Position numbers and translations under genes: made by a program | Shown: one piece after another, positions 23,087-26,849 of the stretch | How positions within the stretch are numbered: the first letter of the stretch is position 1 | Layout of the letters: each line of letters starts with the position of its first letter | Notes under the pieces: generated by a model | What the model was told of the DNA's origin: nothing | Databases searched by the model: none | The model's input: only the letters and a program-made list of their open reading frames with translations | Assembly: GCA_023229765.1 (NCBI GenBank) | Contig: JALNYO010000045.1 | Location: forward strand, 1 to 26,849 | DNA length: 26,849 bases | Direction: 5' to 3' | From: Syntrophales bacterium | GTDB taxonomy: Bacteria; Desulfobacterota; Syntrophia; Syntrophales; UBA5619

Positions 23087-23161
23087 ATGGAATTCGTTAT
23101 TGGAATTTTGGTCGTGGTAGCTTTAGTGTTTGTGATTATGTATTTAGCAAACCGGACATAA
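23087..23161 (+). CDS. 24-residue single-span membrane peptide (first of tandem pair)
   Basis: ATG 23087 follows AAAGGAGGAG and encodes MEFVIGILVVVALVFVIMYL plus ANRT, one hydrophobic helix with an acidic N-end and a basic C-end. A near copy follows at 23178, and that duplication with a fresh ribosome binding site is the main evidence that it is translated. It starts 23 bases after the vWA-OmpA gene and probably shares its transcript. Function is unknown. Confidence 0.6.
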   Translation: MEFVIGILVVVALVFVIMYLANRT

Positions 23162-23177
23162 GAAAGGGAGACAAAAA

Positions 23178-23252
23178 ATGGGATTAGTCATTGGGATTTT
23201 AGTTGTGGTTGCTTTAGTATTTGCGATTGTCTATTTAATGCAGCGGACGTAA
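23178..23252 (+). CDS. 24-residue single-span membrane peptide (second of tandem pair)
   Basis: ATG 23178 follows AAAGGGAG and encodes MGLVIGILVVVALVFAIVYL plus MQRT. It matches the first copy at 18 of 24 positions, keeping the core VIGILVVVALVF. Most DNA differences are silent or conservative, which suggests selection on the peptide. It may be regulatory for a larger membrane protein or a toxin-like peptide; no antisense RNA gene is evident beside it. Confidence 0.6.
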   Translation: MGLVIGILVVVALVFAIVYLMQRT

Positions 23253-23304
23253 GGCATCGCAAGATACCTGACGTAACGGCCTGCAGTGCTGTTAACCTTC
23301 CAAG

Positions 23305-23341
23305 GGATGGCAACGTTTGATAGAGTCTTACGTTGCCATCC
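23305..23341. terminator. 12-bp hairpin before the ABC operon
   Basis: GGATGGCAACGT (23305-23316) pairs perfectly with ACGTTGCCATCC (23330-23341) around a 13-base loop. No T-run follows directly. It probably separates the small-peptide transcript from the ABC genes. The remaining bases to 23412 hold no gene that I can support. Confidence 0.45.
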
Positions 23342-23412
23342 TTCCACATCAAATTCCCGGCTATTGCATTGCCGGCCAGGAAAACCATAGGACGGAATGC
23401 AAATCAATATTT

Positions 23413-24096
23413 ATGCAGATTGAGATTCATAATCTTACAAAGGTTTATAGTGAAAAAAGGGGGCTTCTCCCCGTTAGCCTCGAGGTAGAAAAAGGGGAGC
23501 TGATTGCCGTTATCGGACACAACGGAGCTGGTAAATCCACTCTTTTGAAAATGCTGGCCAGTTGGCTCCTGCCCGACAGCGGAGAAGTTTTGGTGGACGG
23601 CATCAATTTGGCAAATAGATTGGCTGTGGTCCGGAAAGTTGGTTTTGTCCCGGAAACGCCTAATCTTTTCGATTTCTTTTCCGTTGGTTACAATCTCAAG
23701 ATATTTGCCCGTCTTTTTCAAGTCCCCTTTATACGAATGGAAGAAATTATGAAGGAATTCAATTTGCTGCCATATCGTAATAATAAGATACATGTTTTAT
23801 CAAAGGGACTAAGGCAAAGAGTGAGTATTGGGCGCGCCCTTTTGGCAGATCCTCCGGTGCTTCTTTTTGATGAACCTACATCGGGAATAGATTTTGATAT
23901 GACAAAAGAGATTTACAGGCTGCTAAAAGATTTTCATGCCTCCGGAAAAACAATCATTTTTACCTCTCATCGGCCTGAAGAGATAAAAACCCTGGCAACA
24001 CGCATAATTGTGCTGCATCAAGGGTCTTTGGTCTTCGATGGTTCACCCCAAACATATTTTCAATCAGACCTTCATGAAAAGCTATATCGATGCTGA
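23413..24096 (+). CDS. ABC transporter ATP-binding protein
   Basis: The 227-residue ATPase has Walker A (GHNGAGKST, 35-43), Q-loop region FVPETPNLF, signature LSKGLRQRVSIGRAL (a degenerate LSGGQ), Walker B (VLLFDEPTSG) and the switch histidine in FTSHRP. It fits the NatA/CcmA-like exporter group. ATG 23413 begins at the conserved first strand (MQIEIHNLTKVY); there is no clear ribosome binding site, and the frame stays open upstream to 23317 without family-like sequence. Its stop overlaps the permease start by 7 bases, so the two form one unit. Substrate is unknown. Confidence 0.92.
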   Translation: MQIEIHNLTKVYSEKRGLLPVSLEVEKGELIAVIGHNGAGKSTLLKMLASWLLPDSGEVLVDGINLANRLAVVRKVGFVPETPNLFDFFSVGYNLKIFARLFQVPFIRMEEIMKEFNLLPYRNNKIHVLSKGLRQRVSIGRALLADPPVLLFDEPTSGIDFDMTKEIYRLLKDFHASGKTIIFTSHRPEEIKTLATRIIVLHQGSLVFDGSPQTYFQSDLHEKLYRC

Positions 24097-25121
24097 TTAA
24101 AAATATTATTACATTAACTCTGAATGATTTGGCTATTGCCCTTAAGAATAAGACGATCTATCTGATTCTTTTCATACCCTTCTTTGTTTTTCTCTCTTTG
24201 AAACTTGTTGACAGTGCCGATACGGTCTTCAAGAAGATCAATGTTGGACTCATTCAACAGGAAACGTTTGCCCCGGTAATTCTGCAAACCATTAAAGCAG
24301 CCGATAAAGTCTTTACCATTTTTCCTGTTGCCAATGAGGAGGAAGGCAAAAGATGGTTAAAAGAAAAAAAGATAGACGGCCTGTTATTAAGATCTGAAAA
24401 AGAACGTAACAGTCTATTGCTTGTAGTTTTAAAAAAAGAGTCTTTGCTGACCCTTTCAATAGTAGAGAGTTTCTCGGCATTACAGAAAGCAGCAGAGGGA
24501 AAAGCAGTAAACTGGATTTCTGATGTTAGGCCTCTTCATGCCGGTGAGATTCAAAAACAAACTCTGCCGACCTGGATACTCATGCTGGTTTTATTAGTGA
24601 GCTTCATTATCATGCCGGCGCAAGTGGCTGAAGAAAAAGAAAAAAAATTACTTCTGGCGCTATTGCAGACTCCCATGCGCGAAATTGAGTGGCTGATTGC
24701 GAAATTGTTCTTAGGGATGATTTTAATATTAATAGCAGTGCTATTCCTTCATCTGCTGGGTAAATTTGATCCGGGAAATGTCCTGAGCTATGTTGCGTTC
24801 ATCTTGGTTGGCAGTTTCTGTTTCAGCTCTTATGGGATATTGCTGGGTTTTTTATGCCGTAGTCAGGCAAGCGCCAGAACTTTAGGCGTCATGTTCTATC
24901 TGCCCCATCTGCTTCCTTCTGCCTTATCGGATTTTTCACAAAAATTAACTTCCGTTGCTCCCTTTTTGCCTTCCTACCAGTTTTATGAGCCGATTAAATC
25001 AATTCTCCTGGAGGACGGCAGCATGGCAAATCTATCCATAGAATGGATATATCTGCTTTTGGTCGGGTTAGTAACCTTTTTCTTTTCATATCGCCTCATG
25101 AAGAAACGCTGGCTCATGTAA
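24090..25121 (+). CDS. ABC-2 type permease
   Basis: The 343-residue membrane protein has one helix near the start (IYLILFIPFFVFLSLKLVD), an extracytoplasmic region of about 125 residues, then five C-terminal helices with the ABC-2 motif AEEKEKKLLLALLQTPMR before the second set. This is the NatB/YhgE-like exporter layout. ATG 24090 overlaps the ATPase stop (ATGCTGA), which indicates translational coupling. Two ATPases and two permeases would make the transporter. No substrate clue is visible; the neighbours are envelope genes and sigma-54 locus 5 begins 40 bases after the stop. Confidence 0.88.
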   Translation: MLIKNIITLTLNDLAIALKNKTIYLILFIPFFVFLSLKLVDSADTVFKKINVGLIQQETFAPVILQTIKAADKVFTIFPVANEEEGKRWLKEKKIDGLLLRSEKERNSLLLVVLKKESLLTLSIVESFSALQKAAEGKAVNWISDVRPLHAGEIQKQTLPTWILMLVLLVSFIIMPAQVAEEKEKKLLLALLQTPMREIEWLIAKLFLGMILILIAVLFLHLLGKFDPGNVLSYVAFILVGSFCFSSYGILLGFLCRSQASARTLGVMFYLPHLLPSALSDFSQKLTSVAPFLPSYQFYEPIKSILLEDGSMANLSIEWIYLLLVGLVTFFFSYRLMKKRWLM

Positions 25122-25160
25122 AAGAGTCAGATCAAGCCGGCAGACCCTTATTTAAGCATC

Positions 25161-25194
25161 CCTCAACATGCTGAGGTTCCATCAAATATTGAGG
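25161..25194 (+). promoter_or_regulatory. Double operator (upstream activator site), locus 5
   Basis: CCTCAACATGCTGAGG (25161-25176) keeps both outer half-sites of the palindrome, and TCAAATATTGAGG (25182-25194) is the second site. Spacing is 21 bp as at the other four loci. Confidence 0.85.
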
Positions 25195-25293
25195 CCAAAC
25201 GCGTCAAGCCTTACTCATCTACATGTATTTTCTATTCACATAACCAGCAGTTATTAAAGGGTGAATCAAAGATTATGATTTGGATTCGACTAT

Positions 25294-25309
25294 TGGCAGG
25301 CCATTTGCA
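25294..25309 (+). promoter_or_regulatory. Sigma-54 -24/-12 promoter, locus 5
   Basis: TGGCAGGCCATTTGCA has GG at 25295-25296 and GC at 25307-25308, 101 bp after the operator end. The predicted start is about 25320. It would drive the small ORF at 25449, the CsbD-like gene, DUF3309 and perhaps ytxH. Confidence 0.85.
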
Positions 25310-25412
25310 TTCACAGTTACGAGCCAATCGGATGGTTCAATGTGCAAGGAGGAGAGAACGGCTGAATATATGAATCCAGCACTACCTAAAAAAGTTGCCG
25401 GTATCTTGTATT

Positions 25413-25427
25413 AGTGAGTGACTCACT
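25413..25427. promoter_or_regulatory. 15-bp palindrome in the locus 5 leader
   Basis: AGTGAGTGACTCACT is symmetric around a central G. It lies about 95 bases into the predicted transcript and just before the ribosome binding site of the 25449 ORF. It could be a repressor operator (similar symmetric sites are used by TetR-type regulators) or a short RNA hairpin. No regulator is encoded nearby. Confidence 0.35.
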
Positions 25428-25448
25428 TGGGAAAGGAAGATAATTGCT

Positions 25449-25643
25449 ATGAATCAGCAGAAATCGGATCAGAAATGGCAGCAGCTTCAGTCTCATATAG
25501 AAGGTTTTTTCGGACAGGCACTCAGAAACGGTATTCAGCGGATCGAATACAGGCCGCAATATACCGCCCTTTTGGCGATGCCGTTTGAACGTGATCCGAC
25601 AATAAGCGATAACTTCAGTCAAAAAGAGGATAAATATGAATGA
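25449..25643 (+). CDS. 64-residue hypothetical protein, first gene of locus 5
   Basis: ATG 25449 has GGGAAAGGAAG about 8-18 bases upstream. The product (MNQQKSDQKWQQLQSHIEGF, then FGQALRNGIQRIEYRPQYTA) is soluble and mostly helical, with no signal or membrane segment. Its stop overlaps the CsbD-like start at 25636 by 8 bases, which suggests coupled translation and supports its being real. No family is recognised. Confidence 0.5.
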   Translation: MNQQKSDQKWQQLQSHIEGFFGQALRNGIQRIEYRPQYTALLAMPFERDPTISDNFSQKEDKYE

Positions 25644-26034
25644 AGACATTCTGAAAGGCAAATGGAAGGAAACCAAAGGGAGGGTTAAAGAGAGGTGGGG
25701 AAAACTCACCGGTAATGATCTTGGCGAGAGCGATGGAAAAAGAGAAAAACTTTTTGGGCTTTTACAGAAAAAATATGGATGCATCCGGGACAAAGTCGAT
25801 CTGGAATATAAAGAAAGCGTCGAATTGTCAGGAATTGTCAGCAGTATACGTCAAATAATGAATAAAAAGAGCGATATTATGGCAATTGAATTTATTGCTC
25901 ACTACGGACGGCCCTTGTTCGCGAAAAAACATGAGAATCAACGTAAAGAAATGGAGGAAAACCATGGGTGCGATACTGATTGTTATTTTGATACTCGCCT
26001 TAGTCGGCGTAATACCCACATGGCCCCACAGTAA
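25636..26034 (+). CDS. CsbD-like (YjbJ-type) protein with an atypical C-terminal tail
   Basis: The first 62 residues fit the longer YjbJ type of CsbD: MNEDILKGKWKETKGRVKER, WGKLTGNDL, then GKREKLFGLLQKKYG. Family members usually stop around 65-70 residues. Here the frame goes on to 132, and its last 71 bases overlap the DUF3309 gene, whose ribosome binding site and start lie inside it. The tail (VSSIRQIMNKKSDIMAIEFI...) has no known match, so a lost stop or a frameshift is likely. The start follows AAAAGAGG. Confidence 0.75.
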   Translation: MNEDILKGKWKETKGRVKERWGKLTGNDLGESDGKREKLFGLLQKKYGCIRDKVDLEYKESVELSGIVSSIRQIMNKKSDIMAIEFIAHYGRPLFAKKHENQRKEMEENHGCDTDCYFDTRLSRRNTHMAPQ

Positions 26035-26116
26035 GAGCTGGGGGTACTATCCCAGCGGAGGAATCGGATTGGTTCTTCTAATTGTGCTCATCCTGTTGCT
26101 GATGGGGCGGATTTGA
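25964..26116 (+). CDS. DUF3309 small membrane protein
   Basis: The 50-residue product reads MGAILIVILILALVGVIPTW, then PHSKSWGYYPSGGIGLVLLI and a final hydrophobic run ending LLLMGRI: two helices around the signature PTWPxSxxWGYxPSGGxG. That is the DUF3309 family almost exactly. ATG 25964 follows ATGGAGGAAAACC. The longer in-frame ATG at 25886 gives a tail unlike the family. It overlaps the end of the CsbD-like frame. Function is unknown; it co-occurs with CsbD and YtxH in stress-type clusters. Confidence 0.9.
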   Translation: MGAILIVILILALVGVIPTWPHSKSWGYYPSGGIGLVLLIVLILLLMGRI

Positions 26117-26147
26117 GGCAACATTATAGGATTCAAACATTAGAGGC

Positions 26148-26269
26148 AATTGCAAAACCATTTGTCATTCCCGAATGTCTCTATCGGGAATATGGTTTTT
26201 CAAGCAGTTAGAACCAGATTCCCGCTCAGAATCGTTGCGGGAATGACAGAAATGGGGAGTTTTGCAATT
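26148..26269. repeat. Inverted-repeat (MITE/REP-like) element, copy 1
   Basis: The arms AATTGCAAAAC...TGTCATTCCCG (26148-26173) and CGGGAATGACA...GTTTTGCAATT (26238-26269) are inverted copies. The inside has two smaller hairpins, TCATTCCCGA/TCGGGAATAT and ATTCCCGC/GCGGGAAT. TGTCATTCCCG-type units are well-known dispersed repeats in many Gram-negatives. It carries no gene and separates DUF3309 from ytxH. Confidence 0.75.
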
Positions 26270-26304
26270 ACCTCATTATATATGGAAATAGAGGAGGAGA
26301 AATC

Positions 26305-26664
26305 ATGTCAAATCAGATCGAAGGATTTATAAAAGGCATTCTTATTGGGGGCGTCATAGGCGCTGTGGTCGGTATTCTCTATGCGCCCAAAAGCGGTAGG
26401 GAAACACGGGATGATATTAACGAAAAAACAGAGGAATTGCTGGCAAAGGCAAAAAAGGAATACGAGACTGCCTTGAAAAAGAGTTGCAAAGCCTATGAAG
26501 CGGCGGTCGAACAGTTGCGGTACATAGAGGCCTCCACGAAGGTGAAGGTCGGAGAAATTGAGGAAAAGGTGGATGAGTTGAATGAACTGGGGAAAGAAGC
26601 GTTTCACGAAACCAAGGGGCATCTGACGAAAGCTGTGAATGCGGCCGTTCATGCCTTCAAGTAG
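26305..26664 (+). CDS. YtxH domain protein
   Basis: This 119-residue protein starts with a glycine-rich membrane segment (GFIKGILIGGVIGAVVGILY), then APKSGRETRDDI, the YtxH/DUF948-like signature. A long amphipathic coiled coil (about residues 35-105) rich in K, E and A follows. The family includes general-stress proteins of Bacillus; the helix anchors it to the inner membrane. ATG 26305 has GAGGAGGAG 5-13 bases upstream. It lies between two copies of the inverted-repeat element, which may have separated it from the locus 5 transcript. A decayed relative is at 6306. Confidence 0.9.
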   Translation: MSNQIEGFIKGILIGGVIGAVVGILYAPKSGRETRDDINEKTEELLAKAKKEYETALKKSCKAYEAAVEQLRYIEASTKVKVGEIEEKVDELNELGKEAFHETKGHLTKAVNAAVHAFK

Positions 26665-26730
26665 AGGCAGGGATAGCAGTCAAGGAGGGGAGGTTCATAA
26701 CCTCATTGCGATTACAAATGCTAAAGAGCC

Positions 26731-26849
26731 AATTGCAAAACTCCCAACGCTGTCATTCCCGCGACGCTTCTGGGCGGGAAAACGAAGTTTAATGTTCATA
26801 ATCCAGTTTTTAACTATTTGAAATCATGGATGCCCGACAAAAGCATTCG
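26731..26849. repeat. Inverted-repeat (MITE/REP-like) element, copy 2, cut by the window edge
   Basis: AATTGCAAAACTCCCA, then CTGTCATTCCCGCG and the paired GGGCGGGAA, repeats the outer arm of copy 1. The window ends in GGATGCCCGACAAAAGCATTCG, which looks like the inner hairpin of the far arm. No gene is seen after 26664. Confidence 0.65.

Noticed and set aside
25370..25414. 14-codon frame in the locus 5 leader
   Set aside because: The nearest AGGAGGAG is too far upstream of its ATG, and there is no counterpart at the other loci.

Overview
The window reads as a chromosomal segment of a Gram-negative bacterium. The evidence is outer-membrane OmpA-type proteins, many lipoprotein signals and a DUF748/AsmA-like envelope protein. 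The mix of CsbD, BON, DUF3096, DUF3309, YtxH, DUF3494 and ADP-forming acyl-CoA synthetase/GNAT genes, together with canonical sigma-54 promoters, suggests a deltaproteobacterial (Desulfobacterota-like) lineage; that assignment is inference. All convincing genes are on the + strand.

Layout. 1-2736: a small 'WIDHRKA' protein (eRF1/host-attachment-like) and an NRAMP-family transporter with a long cytosolic PRC-barrel-like N-terminus. 2800-5206: a sigma-54 promoter, a decayed monooxygenase gene, CsbD, a 34-residue membrane peptide and a DUF748 protein. 5260-7638: a second sigma-54 promoter with a structured leader, a cysteine-repeat periplasmic protein, a decayed ytxH copy, a small membrane protein and a YihY/BrkB protein. 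7760-10616: a third sigma-54 promoter, a DUF5670/lmo0937-like peptide, a BON lipoprotein, a DUF3943 protein and a mini-lipoprotein. 10653-14556: a Pat-like acyl-CoA synthetase/acetyltransferase, a DUF1566 protein, DUF3096 and a second CsbD. 14674-15852: a fourth sigma-54 promoter, a monooxygenase, a second DUF5670-like protein and a second BON lipoprotein. 16014-23252: a cell-surface block with a nine-repeat Ig-like/DUF3494 lipoprotein, OmpA, DUF3185, a W/Y/R-rich secreted protein, a vWA-OmpA lipoprotein and two 24-residue membrane peptides. 23413-25121: an ABC ATPase/permease pair. 25161-26849: a fifth sigma-54 promoter, a small ORF, a CsbD-like protein, DUF3309, YtxH and two copies of an inverted-repeat element.

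The main observation is a local regulon. Five loci carry the same control module: a 34-bp double operator (a CCTCAATATnnTGAGG-type palindrome, then CCAAATATTGAGG, starts exactly 21 bp apart), a gap of 100-101 bp from the operator end to the -24 GG, and a 16-bp -24/-12 element (TGGCnnGCnnnTTGCW-like). The module sits ahead of small stress-type envelope genes. A sixth, decayed operator lies at 14105. The cassettes are partial paralogues of one another and leave recognisable wrecks (monooxygenase at 3010, ytxH at 6306, a small ORF at 2809), so the region appears to have grown by duplicating and reshuffling promoter-gene modules. The activator that would bind the operators is not encoded here.
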